This document shows positions 11,776-24,239 of a DNA stretch of 64,000 nt, one piece after another (within the stretch, counting starts at the first letter, position 1; the number at the start of each line of letters is the position of its first letter). The position numbers were made by a program, and so were the translations under genes. This DNA comes from Brasenia schreberi. Taxonomy: Eukaryota > Streptophyta > Magnoliopsida > Nymphaeales > Cabombaceae. The stretch lies in the NCBI GenBank assembly GCA_036023115.1, contig JAYKKT010000061.1, positions 17,149,501 to 17,213,500 on the forward strand, read 5' to 3'. The notes beneath the pieces were generated by a model, which saw only the letters and a program-made list of their open reading frames with translations, did no database searches and was not told the origin of the DNA.

Positions 11776-13620
11776 TGACATTCCTCCTATGTGGCACATC
11801 AAACCCCTTTATGTGGATAAAAAATTCTATGCCAAGGACATAGTTTAATTTATGAATATACAAGTAATTTTTTGCTAACATTATTGAACAAAATATTAAA
11901 TAATTAATTAACAATTATAATTCTACAACTTAAAGTTTATGTTAATTAATTATTAATTACATGAATTAGCTTTTTTAGTTTAATATGCTATATAATGTTA
12001 CTAATACATGCATGCCTAATTTATATTTAATAATTAATTGTTAAATCATATTAATGAATTATTTAATTTATGATAGGAACTCAAGAAATATTCTTTGGAG
12101 AACTTTAGAAAAGAGATGTATCTCATTGATATATATCAATCTTATAGAGGCATGTATGATGGTACACAAATATATGTGATGACCCATGAAGGAATGATAA
12201 ATTTCTTTGAAGTTAATATTGGATTACATAAGGGATAAGTTTTAAGTTTATATTTATTTATATTGGTTATTGAGGAGATAACAAATCATATTTACGATGA
12301 AGTATCTTGATGTATGTTATTTGAAGATAATATTATCTTAGTAGATAGTCTAAAGAAATATTTAATAAGAAATTAGAACTATGGAGAGAAACATTAGAAA
12401 GTAAAGACTTAAAACTTAGTAAAACAAAGATAAAATATATGAAATACAACTTTGATCATTTGGTTACTTCATATGACATAAAAATCAAGATTGACATACA
12501 TTGCATCCCTCGTAGGGAAAATTTTAAATACATAGAACCAATTCTTTAGAGCGATGGAAATTTGATGGAGATATCACTCTTAGAATTAATGTAGGTTGGT
12601 TACAATAGAGATGTGTATCCGTTATTATATATGACAAGAAGATACCATTAAATTTAAAAAGTAAATATTATAGAATAGGAATTAGACCTACTTTGTTTTA
12701 TGGTTTTGAGTTTTAGACAGTTAATCATTAATATGCCCAAAAGATATTCGTAACAGAAATGAAGATGTTGAGATAGATGAGTAGTCACACGAGGAAATAT
12801 TGTATACAAATGAGGTTATTAGAAAAACAAATTGGGAGTGACAACAATAGATGATAAAATGAGAGAAAATTATTTAAGATAGTTTATATACATAAAAAGA
12901 CAATCAAAAGAAGGTTTGATAAGAAGGTATGAGAAACTAGATTGTGAAAATGTTAAAAAAGGAAGAGAAAAATCACAAAAGTGTTGGAAAGAAATAATAA
13001 AGAATGATCTAGCTTATATTGAGTAAACTACTAACATGATTGGATTCCATGAAAACAAAGAATCCATGAAGCTAAGTCCATCTAGTATATAAATGGATTA
13101 GTTGTTGTTGTTCGTAATAAACATTAGTAAATTAAACTACATAAAGTTTTAATTTGAACTAAACAAAACTTTTTAAGTAAATACTATTTTATGACAGAAA
13201 GACTCAATATTTTCCATAAACTATCCATATCAATGAACTGTTTGTGAATTTAATTCATGACCTATTAAATCTAATAGGAACAACGAGACCAAATGTCCAA
13301 TAAACACACTTGTAATATCTTTTAGAAAAGGTACAAATTTTGACTATATAAAAATGAAGTAAATGTCAAGCCCCATATCAAAGATTGTGGAAATCTCGGT
13401 ATCATATAAGGAAGCTTGATCAACCATCTAGGCGATTGTGGAATAAGTGTTGAATGCATTTTAAAAAATGTCATATTAAATTAACATTTAACTAGAATTT
13501 TTATTTAGATAAAAGTTTAACTTTACTTAATTACTTATATAGAAATGATGGGTCCTCTTCATTGTAAATACTCCTCAAGGACCATCATCAGGTCGCCCTC
13601 GATGAGCAATGGGGAACCAT
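11776..13620. repeat. Family A dispersed repeat, copy 1 (interrupted)
   Basis: It aligns by eye over its whole length with 27192-28000: the head GACATTCCTC(C/T)TATGT, the AT-rich middle with TTAATTAATTATTAATTAC-like blocks, then CACTTGTAATATCTTTTAGA, TGTCAAG(C/T)CCCATATCAA and the ATATAGAAATG end. A 5'-truncated LINE (12070-13113) sits inside this copy but not in copy 2. The element class is unknown: no ORF and no convincing terminal repeats of the whole unit. Confidence 0.75.
12070..13113 (+). mobile_element. RTE-clade LINE, 5'-truncated relic (LINE 3)
   Basis: The left end begins inside the RT at a segment like LWRTLEK (about 12098). It continues through [20 protein letters not shown] and the RT active-site block, decayed to CMLFEDNIILVD (about 12311; family CMLFADDI). 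It ends in the LINE 3' tail and four GTT units at 13101-13112. Many stops and indels. The boundaries come from the uninterrupted family A copy at about 27546. I could not find a clear target duplication. Confidence 0.85.
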
Positions 13621-13639
13621 ACCAACAAGGCATCATCCA

Positions 13640-14210
13640 CACACATATAATGGACAGATTTTCTTGTTTTCTTTTTCCAACTGCAAGGATGCTCCTACTG
13701 TACATACATATCTTCGATCAAATCATGTCATTCCCTATAAATTGAAATTTTATAGTAGTCAGTATCATGATTATAAACTAATCATTAATTAGAATTGTGG
13801 TACCATTATTGCTTACCATTAAAAATGATGATAGTTTCATAAATTAGGTTCTACCATGAGAAACCATTGGGCATTCATCACAATGTTTATATAATCACCA
13901 TGAAGTTACTCCAGAGCTTTAAGATTCTATTAACTATTGAATAAGTATCACTAAAATGCTTATGAATACATCTTCTGGTTTGTAATTTGATAATATATAT
14001 TTCATGGTAAATTTATAATTCACTCGAAGAAAAAAAACTAGATTTATTTTGTAAAAGTTAGAAATGTTCTATGTTGGTAACACAAACTTAACTAACTGTA
14101 TATCATACTCAAAATTGTACAATGAACACTTCATACATATAATCTAAGTTTGAGCTAAACTTGTTGCTATTCTGCATTTAGTGAAAATGGATTGATGATA
14201 ATTCAATCAT
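13640..14210. other. Intergenic DNA, no gene recognised
   Basis: AT-rich, only chance ORFs, nothing recognised. Confidence 0.4.
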
Positions 14211-14214
14211 AATT

Positions 14215-14530
14215 TTATTTGTTGGCCCAAATCCAATTAGTGTCCAGTTTAGCATCATGATGTTCCATTTGGTATCTATTGTTTCAAGTCCTTTCCCTAG
14301 AAAAGAGAACTAATAAGGTTGGATGGGTACAAGATTAGAAGATCAGGTTACACTGAGAAGATAGGTTGTTCTTCTTCTTCCTCCAGACATGTGTTCCCTA
14401 GTGGAGACTAGCTAATCAATTGGAATAGTGCAAGAGTTTGTTGTCCCATCATTTTTCATGAGGGTAAGATTCTAGTGTGCTAACTCCTCTTATCAGATAG
14501 GATTTTGTCATGTTGTATTATCGACTTTAA
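14215..14530 (+). repeat. Probable 5' LTR of gypsy copy 1
   Basis: It shares with 18205-18530, in the same order, ATCCAAT...GTGTCC, CATTTGGT, AAGATTAG, TTCTTCTT and TCATGAGG(G/T)...GATT(C/T)T(A/G)GTGTG. Both copies are old and the edges are not defined. Confidence 0.4.
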
Positions 14531-16047
14531 TTTCATATATATACCTATCATATTTTCCTTTAGTAAATTGGGTTTTGCATGTGTATGTATGCAAATGGTG
14601 AATAGAGAAGAAGGTTGGTGATTTTGAGAGGATGATACCACTTATTAGAAGGCATCTGATTAAATTTGGTACCAGAGAAAGTTTGATGAGATTTAATACA
14701 AATTAGATCATGTCGGGCAACCAAAAAGTTCTTTTTGTATTTTGACAAAGTAACAATGAATTCATTACCATTTTAGATCTAATTGGTTCTACTACGTATG
14801 GATCACTGTCCATACATAAACTATTGAAGTTTGGCTAATGTGAAAGTTGCTAGATGAGAGTCATTTGTAAATAACAATGATATTTTTAATTAGATTGTGT
14901 CATCACTCATTCATGCGATCTATTTCCTGATTGAGTATTTTGGTATGTTCTTTCATCAAAGACATAGACATAGCGCACAATGATTGATCAATATCTTATT
15001 GGAGAAATGCAAGACAAAGAATTAAATAGAAAACATTTAGTTGTTTTCAAGGGCCTTCAACAAAAAACATGAATTTGAATATATTTTCCTTCTCCAACAA
15101 TAGGAGTTTGAATATGTTTTCTTCTATTTATAGATCAGTTGGACTTGATCCAGACTCAATCACCTGGATTGAGGTCCCCTCTTTCTTGTAAATGATCGAG
15201 AGCTCATAATGCAAATGTAGATCATGACATTACAATGAAGATTTGATGGCTCATCTATGTCAAATGGTGCCAGATGAAATATGGTCGATGTTGCTCAAAG
15301 TTAACTTCTTTCTCGATTCTAATAGTAATCCGTTTCTGAATATATGCATGCTAAAAGGGGAGAGACTTAAAATGATATTAAGTAGAGTACAACCTAGATT
15401 GATTATTTTGAGTATTGGACCTCATCATTGGAAAAGTTTGAGTTTGCCGCCTAGAATTCTAGCCACCCTTCTTACAAACAAGTAGGCAACTTATTGGATG
15501 TTTGGCTACTTTCTTTTGTTACAAGATATCAAAACAAAAATAGGGAAGGCTCATTCCTCTTAAGTTGTTTGGTTTGAGGTAGGAATTGGTGAGAAAAATC
15601 AAACTAGTGAGACTTCATTTGTAGTTGCTTGTAGGTGGCTATGCATGTGTGATAATCTCTGTAAAAAAAAAGATTGCTTGGTGATTGTATTGGAATATAT
15701 TGTTGGTGTTTCACTCAAGTGCTTACCATCTACCTTGATCATCATTCTCTTCAATCGAAAAAGAAGAGTTGTAGAAGATTTGCCTCTTTGATCCCAATTA
15801 TTGCTAAAGAAAGAAAAAAGTGGACTCTTGGTGGTCGTAGCTTAAACAAGCAAGTGTTTTGAGCTATCTGGTTTGAGGGCAACATCATTCTTTTAGTTAT
15901 GTGGCTTGTTTTGTTTGGCTAATGACGACATATGAAAGGTGTGTTGCAAGTAGGCTAGTGTTCTTCATTGTTGAGAAGATACTCGTATTGCATTGTTGTT
16001 TTTCTAAACATACAAAAAAACTTTTTCATTTCATATGACCGAAACTT

Positions 16048-16232
16048 AACTCCGCCCATGTAAGGGGTCACCCTTGCATGGATGGTCCCAAGTATGGAAA
16101 TAGGAGAAGGGTTGCGTAGACTTTTGATAGCCAGCATAAAATTTTGTCGGACTTACCATGGATTTTAAAAAGATAAAAACAAAGAATCCATATAGCTGAC
16201 CCCATCTAGTATGGGAAAAGGCTTAGTTGTTT
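16048..16232 (+). mobile_element. Au SINE, copy 2 (inside gypsy copy 1)
   Basis: About 185 bp. The head is AACTCCGCCCATGTAAGGGG and the tail is GAATCCATATAGCTGACC, CCATCTAGTATGGG, GGCTTAGTTGTTT. It is flanked by a 15-bp target duplication with one mismatch (ATATGACCGAAACTT at 16033-16047; partner at 16233-16247). The second gypsy relic has the uninterrupted site at about 30243-30260. Confidence 0.9.
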
Positions 16233-18204
16233 ATATGACTGAAACTTGTAGCCAAAGCTCAACTTCGATTCCTTGGGACTACTTATAAAACTGAGCTTGT
16301 GGCTGCGTTTGAGGATATATCCAATACCTCATCAGTAGTCAAAGGAGATGCATGATGCTGGGAGTTTGAACCAAATTGAGTGCAAGCAATCGGTCGACTT
16401 AGCTAGAGCCTAAGGTTTTTGTCCTCTTGAGTATGCTTCCCTTGGATCAGTTGGGTGTTACACCATAGTGTAGGGTGCCAGGCCCCAAGCCCTTTAACAA
16501 TGTTTGTGAGGACAATGTATTGGAGAACTTCATGTAGAAATTTATTTCCAAGCCTCATTTTTGCTACTTTTTTCTTGCAAGAGATGCGAAATTGTGGTGG
16601 CATATGAGACAATCAACCACTAGTGGAGACAACAAACTCATTGTAAACCCTAGGTGAACCTTTGAGCAGAGTTCAACAAGCAATGTATGCACACATATAT
16701 ATGTTAGGAAGCCCAAGAGAGGTTGATGTAGCTAAGATGATATATAGGAGTATGCACAATTATATATTGGAGTCCAATATAACTTTCTTGTACATCTAAA
16801 TGTTCGAAGAGGACATACTCTTCTAGTTTATTCGAGGTAGAGGGATTTGAGATGGCAATAGGATAGAGATGTCGTTATTGCTACGACAATCATAGGATTG
16901 CAGGTGGATTTTCGTATGATGAAGTTTGAGGATTCTTCTTCATCAAAGATGAGCAAGCAAATGGGCAACGGTAATACATGGACAAATGGGAGAGCGAGTG
17001 GTAGGCATAGATGCCTACCTGCCTCACTATAATGGTAGTGCATGACAAGCTCTAGTTCTTCCATTGCAAGAAGAGGCTTCTACAACCAATCGACAAAAGC
17101 AAGTCTAGACCCCACCCCATGACAATCCTCTAAAGTTGGTTACTATGTTCTTGACAGGTCCCAGCACATGAGAGGTTGTATGGAGCACGAGAAATTGATT
17201 GGCATGTTGGTTGAGGATATGTGCCATTCTAATTGCTGACCAAAATACTTGCATAGTTGCTGCATATGAGGGTGGTGTACATGGGGTTGCACATCAGCGA
17301 GCACATGCTTTGCATTGTGATGGACAATGGCACCACACCTATTTTGTTTGCAAAGCACGTGAGGATCTTAGGCATGTGGATCACTACTAGGTTAATCGTT
17401 TAAAGACTGTTAACACTCATGAATATAGACTATGCTGGCATGGCGAAGCTAGTGAGAGTGCATATTGGGTGTCAAAGTGAAACCATAGACTTGGTGATCA
17501 CTGACTTGAACAACTATAAAATGACAACAAAAATCATAACTGCCCCACATCTTATTGGTCCTATAATATTTGATGAGCCTTACCTTGAATTTGTTGTTGG
17601 ATGCAACTCAGGTAAGGCCATTCCGAGGCAAGGGATAGCTTAAGGTACCAAACAATTGCAAACTTGTGAGCCTTAAAGTTGGTGGATGAAATAGTGAAGG
17701 ACTGCCCCGTAGAGATAGTATCTGATCGAGATGACTAGTCACAAAGTGAGAACCTTGTAGTGTCGACCATAGTTGAGGAGTTGGTGAAACCCAAGAATGT
17801 GATTGATGCATGCCATATGAGAGATGATTTAGAAGGAGATGACAGCTTGTAATATTCTTTGAAATGACCCTTAGGAAACAAGGGACATGTAGTCGTGGTT
17901 CAAGATTATGACACTTATGGAATGAGGCATGTGCATCGTTGGAGATAGCTCACCCACCCAAGAGATCACAAAGGCGCGAGGTTAACGACAGAGAGCATGA
18001 AGTCCAAGGACGACTTCACAGGGCTTCCCTGATGAGATCTAGTTTATGCGGTGGAACATTGTTATAGGACGAGCATTAACACTACGATTCCCCACCTGAC
18101 GACTCTAGACCGAGTATCTGGACATTAGCATGCTTGTTCACATGCCGGCTACGTGTTCTGGTGTCCTTCGGATTAGTAATGTGTTTTTGTGCTATAACTT
18201 TTGT

Positions 18205-18530
18205 GTATTGAGTTTGGCTTGGATCCAAGTTGGATCTAGATCCAATGGGTGTCCTGTGTATCGCATTTGGTGCCTGTCATTAGAGTCCCGTTGCATTAGG
18301 TACTAGCACTATAAAAGGGCATCGTAATCAAGATTAGCAGCTCAAGCTAGACTGGGGGAGAGAGATTTCTCTTCTTTCTTCACCGAGTATGTGTTTGTGA
18401 GTGGAAACTGGTAAGGCGATTGAGATCGAGTAGGACTTTGTCCCCCTGCAGTTTACTCATGAGGTTGGGATTTTGGTGTGTTGACTCCTAATCGTAATAT
18501 GGAAGTTAAGTTGTTGAGCACACAACAAAA
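18205..18530 (+). repeat. Probable 3' LTR of gypsy copy 1
   Basis: Counterpart of 14215-14530. It contains a TATA-like ACTATAAAAGGG at about 18308 followed by a C/T-rich transcript start region, as expected of an LTR promoter. Edges are uncertain. Confidence 0.4.
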
Positions 18531-18630
18531 CTAACAGAATTAGCGGCATTTTAGCCAAGAGGGGTACTACAATTGACACTTAACTCGATATATGGGAACT
18601 CCCTCCGGGCGAGATTCTCTTCTGGTCGAG

Positions 18631-18766
18631 GAAAACAGAACATGAACAAATGGAACTTCAAAGAAGGGAAAGAAAATTTTTTGTATTAAGATAAATTTTG
18701 TCCATTGAATCAAAAAAGGAAAACAGAACATGGCCAAATGGAACTTCAAAGAAGGGAAAGAAAAAA
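18631..18766. repeat. Direct repeat downstream of the peroxidase
   Basis: A segment of about 42 bp (AAACAGAACATG, AACAAATGGAACTTCAAAG, AAGGGAAAGAAAA) at about 18631-18673 recurs with few changes at about 18722-18764. It lies in the 3' flank or 3' UTR of the peroxidase gene. Confidence 0.85.
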
Positions 18767-18854
18767 CAACTGGCAGCATTTCCAACAAAGTAGGTCAACT
18801 CCTAAAACGCATTCCAGATTTTCTAATACGGTTGGAGGAGCACTTCATGTTCTT

Positions 18855-20543
<1,689 letters not shown>

Positions 20544-20621
20544 TGTTTTGCCTAGTAGAGCGAGGGTATCTAGAGAGAGTATAATGCCTTTGCTTTGGTA
20601 GGCACAAAACACTTGGATGCC

Positions 20622-20629
20622 TATTTATA
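20622..20629 (-). promoter_or_regulatory. TATA box of the peroxidase gene
   Basis: TATAAATA on the minus strand, about 80 bp upstream of the start codon, which leaves room for a 5' leader of about 45-50 nt. No other TATA-like element is nearby. Confidence 0.75.
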
Positions 20630-20639
20630 AGGGCTAGGA

Positions 20640-21000
20640 GTCAAAGCGTGTGGGCCACATTTGATGTACGAAACTGGGTCCCGCACACGATAAGTACCTA
20701 ACGCTGATGACAAATTCTTGGCATCTTGGCACTCTAAGGGCGTTCATATTAGTTGTTTAACACAAAGTTTAAGCTCTTCTTTTGATTCTTCAAAAGTAGC
20801 CGGGTACCTTTCATCTTTTGAGCTGTTCGTTTTACTTGATCAAGGTTACAAATTAAGATCGCTTCAATGACAACGATTCTTCCAAAGTCCTAGATTTGGT
20901 CAAATGGAATGACTCGTCTCCATGTGACATGACATTGAAGTAGAATCCTCACGAACTAGCCTTGTTTATGCCAAAATGGAATAACCAAACCAACTCTTGT
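20640..21000. other. Upstream flank of the peroxidase gene
   Basis: Non-coding. It presumably holds the distal promoter, but I cannot assign specific elements. Confidence 0.4.
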
Positions 21001-21002
21001 TC

Positions 21003-21165
21003 GTTCAAGTGGTTGGGCACTTGCTCCCGTTAAGCAAGGTCTCGAGTTCAAATCTTACGAATGGAGAAAAACATCGCTGGGAGAACTTTACCCCCACGGT
21101 TGGCCGACTGGCTCGACTGTTGGTACTTGTGGGCTTCTGGGTACCCTGCTTCACACATAAAACTA
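21003..21165 (+). mobile_element. Possible tRNA-derived SINE
   Basis: A pol III promoter-like pair is visible: an A-box-like AGTGGTTGGGCAC at about 21008 and a perfect B-box match GTTCAAATC (pattern G-A/T-T-C-R-A-N-N-C) at 21046-21054, with spacing as in a tRNA. The context (CACTTGCTCCC, GAATGGAGAAAAA) resembles plant SINEs. I see no target duplication, so the ends are approximate. Confidence 0.4.
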
Positions 21166-21169
21166 GTTT

Positions 21170-22360
21170 GCCCTAACTCATTTCTGGAATCCGTTCCTGT
21201 TCGTTCCAAGAGGACAATATTTCGAGGAATTCTTTCTCTCCCATTCATTAGTGCGCTTCATAATAATCTACTGTACGGTTATGTCGACCGTTTGTTTATT
21301 TTGCTGCCTTGAAGGCAAAACAGCGGGGAACAAGGCCGTCTAAGTAGATTAGCGCGTTTCCACTGAACATTTTGTAGTAAAGAATTTGTTCATAAGACAA
21401 CCGTCCAGGAAAACCCTTTTCCTACTGGTGATCGTATAAAAAAATAAAAAGAATTGAATGTTACTGTCAGAGCAGATTGTTGGATATCTGATTTTTAGTT
21501 TTCTAGAACTAATTTTCTGACTTAAAAGCAAAGACGCGTGTTTTGGTGGCTAAGATACAATATGATATTTACGACCTTTGCAGAAATACCAATACAATTG
21601 GTCGCTCATTTTCAATCATTATTGGTCTAAGGAGTTAGTTGGGCATAGGCCGTGACTGTTGCGCCAAAAGTCCAGGTTATAAATGAGGGAAAGTGAACTC
21701 ATGAAGGATCTTTGTTGACCAATTTGAAGAATGAGTCGGTGACGAATGCAATAGAAAAATGAAATGCGAAAAAAGGAAGAATCGCACCAAGAGACAAAGT
21801 CAAGAACTACAGCCCACCATTATCAAACTTGATTAATCCACTGGTATTTAGTCTTAGAGTAGGAAATTCAGCCTTGGGCCACACAAATCAGGCAGACCAT
21901 CATGCCAAATACCAATAATGATCGAAAATATTTAAAACCGAATTGCAACCGATGTGTACCAAAATACGCCTTCATACCAAAAACAAATAATGAAGTTTCT
22001 TGTAGAGCGTGATCAATTGTTTATATTTAACGCACACCTTTATTTTGAATACTGTGCAATTGGACCCAGCTTGACTTAAATACACCTCACATTTCTTCAA
22101 TACAGTGAATATAGAATTGAAGTTGGTGAACAGCACATCAACTAAATGCACATAATGAGTAAGATTTCCAAGCCTATTTTGGCATCTACAAGGAATTTAG
22201 ACCTAACTGCTCTGGTTCCTCGGTTCAGCTTGTCATGGTCTTGTTTTTGTCAAGTTCGCTAGCTGCTCATTGAGTTATGAGCTGAGCAAGGCATTCATTA
22301 CAAGATCCGCTCAGCTGAGCTTGTTCGTCTTGTACATACCTACATAAAACATATATATGT
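21170..22360. other. Intergenic DNA, no gene recognised
   Basis: No coding motif or repeat that I could place. Confidence 0.4.
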
Positions 22361-22366
22361 ATGTAT

Positions 22367-22750
22367 TTATATATTAAAAAGCCATGTCATATTGTCAAAC
22401 CAATGGGTGGGTATAGTTGTGTCAAAACAATGTTTCAGTTTTGCAATAAGAACTCCACAGAAATACACTTTTCTTAGATTATGAGGAACTTGATTTTGAT
22501 ATGAATTCATAGTTAAAGTTTCAACATCACTTGGTGTGATCTGATAATCTAACTCTCTTCCTATTTTGTTCAGCACTCCTCTATTCAAATTAGTACACGC
22601 TGAGCACAAACAACATTTTATATTGGAGAACATGCCAATAGCAGCACCAGGTCGTTTGTTCGTCTTGAATATCACCATAGGAGGCAAATTTTTCTCAACT
22701 AACGCATTGCCCATCTTTGTGATGGATACTGCTGCAGGATTGAAGTTCGT
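22367..22750 (-). CDS. Unrecognised ORF, possible exon or gene fragment
   Basis: The minus strand is open for about 125 codons (115 from the Met at 22714). The composition is protein-like rather than low-complexity: KNLPPMVIFKTNKRPGAAIG, a cysteine cluster CCLCSAC, then LNKIGRELDYQITPSDVETL and QVPHNLRKVY. A possible acceptor (CCTGCAG) lies just upstream of the open stretch, and a GTGTATT that might act as a donor follows LRK. I do not recognise the family. It may be an exon of an undetected gene, a pseudogene fragment, or chance. Confidence 0.3.
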   Translation of the reverse strand, partial: TNFNPAAVSITKMGNALVEKNLPPMVIFKTNKRPGAAIGMFSNIKCCLCSACTNLNRGVLNKIGRELDYQITPSDVETLTMNSYQNQVPHNLRKVYFCGVLIAKLKHCFDTTIPTHWFDNMTWLFNI

Positions 22751-22893
22751 TTATAGCAAATACTGCCACACGAGCTAATTAATGATAGATATGTAAAAGA
22801 ATTTTCTTCAATCTTCTTTTCAAATATTTTCAAAAGAGAGTATGGGTTGCACGAGGAATCATGCCCCCCGGGCTATATGGTCGAGTGAAAAGA

Positions 22894-23021
22894 TCCTTCA
22901 AGTTGGAGGTACAGAATTCGATATCACGCGCAAGCACATCATGTAGACAGATTTCACTCCTTCAAGTTGGAGGCACAGAATTCGATACCACGCGCAAGCA
23001 CATCATGTAGACAGAGGTCTG
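22894..23021. repeat. Tandem duplication, 2 x 64 bp
   Basis: TCCTTCAAGTTGGAGG starts at 22894 and again at 22958. Both copies run through ACAGAATTCGATA(C/T)CACGCG to CATCATGTAGACAGA with about three mismatches, so the duplication is fairly recent. Confidence 0.93.
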
Positions 23022-23113
23022 TCCATAAGCCCGACTTGCCAATAAAGATAAAAAGGACTTCTTGTTGTGATCGACATTACATTTCGTTACGCCCAGTGAA
23101 AATTTACTTTTTG

Positions 23114-23117
<4 letters not shown>

Positions 23118-23152
<35 letters not shown>
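23118..23152. repeat. TA microsatellite
   Basis: About 17 TA dinucleotides. Confidence 0.95.
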
Positions 23153-23156
<4 letters not shown>

Positions 23157-23159
23157 ATT

Positions 23160-24160
23160 TCATCTAGAAAGATACAGACATATTTGCAGTACTACGTTTG
23201 TAATAAAATCGTCAATATGGAAATTTGGCCATTGTTCGACTAAGTAATCACTTCATCGTTGTCATTATTAAATGACTTCCAGCTTTACAAAGGTTTTCAT
23301 AACCTTTTCTTTTCTTTTCCAGTTTGTTCTTCAACAACAGACCTTGGGAAAAAGTTATTTGCATGCATACATCCTAGAAGCCAGCAGTCTGGGTACGAAA
23401 CCCTCTTAAATCTTGCATTTCTATACCCTTTAGTAGTAAATCATGTAGTTATACACCTTAGGATACCATACCATCTGATAACTTGCTTAACCCAGGATGG
23501 TTACATTAGCAATAACCATATTGTTTAGCTTAATTTAAGTATGCACAAGTACTTAATGGCATGATAACCTTTCTGGTTAAGCAAATCGGTGGATGGAATA
23601 TTGAAGAAAGAACATACATGTGGAGGATTTAACTTAATCCATGCGTTTTAGGAGAGATTTATGCACAACCGGATCAGCTTCTAACAGGAGTATCTATCCA
23701 AATAACGCTTAATAAAAAACTCTCCTGCCAAACACCAGCAATTGGGATTGAAGATAGCATCTAAGCATATTGGCGGTCAGGATATATTAATATTATACCT
23801 TTCTTACAAGCATACAGATTGGAGCAAGAGACTAATTATAGCTTTGTTCAACATAAAAAAGAAGAGTAGCTTGTGTTAGGCTCCGCCCTCCCTTTTTAAA
23901 CAAAAACGAAAAATATTGTACCTTGATAGATGACAAGGAAAATTTCAGGCCTAAATGGAAAAACAATTTTAATTGGCCAAATATTTTGTCAATGATTCGA
24001 TGTGCGCTTTTATTCAAAACGTTCTATGTTGACCGTTACCAACTCCGACAAATAATGATATTCATAAATTTCTTTTGAGAAGGTAGTCTGAATTTTACTC
24101 TGGTTCCGACCTAATCTAACCGAGCATAACTTTTGTACTGCCAGATAAAATAGGCAATTT
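23160..24160. other. Intergenic DNA, no gene recognised
   Basis: Chance ORFs only; no repeat partner identified in the window. Confidence 0.4.
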
Positions 24161-24239
24161 GAGGTTATGGTTTAATTATGATATATTTTACATGGAACTT
24201 CAAAAGTATAACTTTATATAGATTGTAAACAACATGGTG

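Larger units (their letters stand above)
14215..18560 (+). mobile_element. Ty3/gypsy retrotransposon relic, copy 1
   Basis: Probable diverged LTRs at about 14215-14530 and 18205-18530 enclose a decayed leader, gag and protease; integrase and RT are not visible. Gag is recognised by FFLARDAKLWWHMR at about 16563, which matches the plant gypsy pattern F-L-x-G-D-A-K-L-W-W-R-T-R. Protease is recognised at about 17315-17520: CIVMDNGTTPILFAKHVRIL corresponds to A-L-V-D-T-G-A-T-x-N-F, followed by AKLVRVHIG, a family block. There are many stops and frameshifts. Most of pol is absent between 17.6 and 18.2 kb, so it was either deleted or non-autonomous. Identification is by motif memory only. Confidence 0.6.

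Noticed and set aside
15243..15485. 80-codon ORF as a gene, with a similar ORF at 29355-29588
   Set aside because: Both lie at equivalent points of the two gypsy relics' leaders, in non-matching frames; shared DNA, not a shared protein.
17199..17643. ORFs of 63 and 74 codons as a separate gene
   Set aside because: In the right combination of frames they read as the decayed gypsy protease region.
21003..21165. A tRNA gene
   Set aside because: Only the internal promoter boxes fit; no acceptor stem pairs and the 3' part does not fold as a tRNA.
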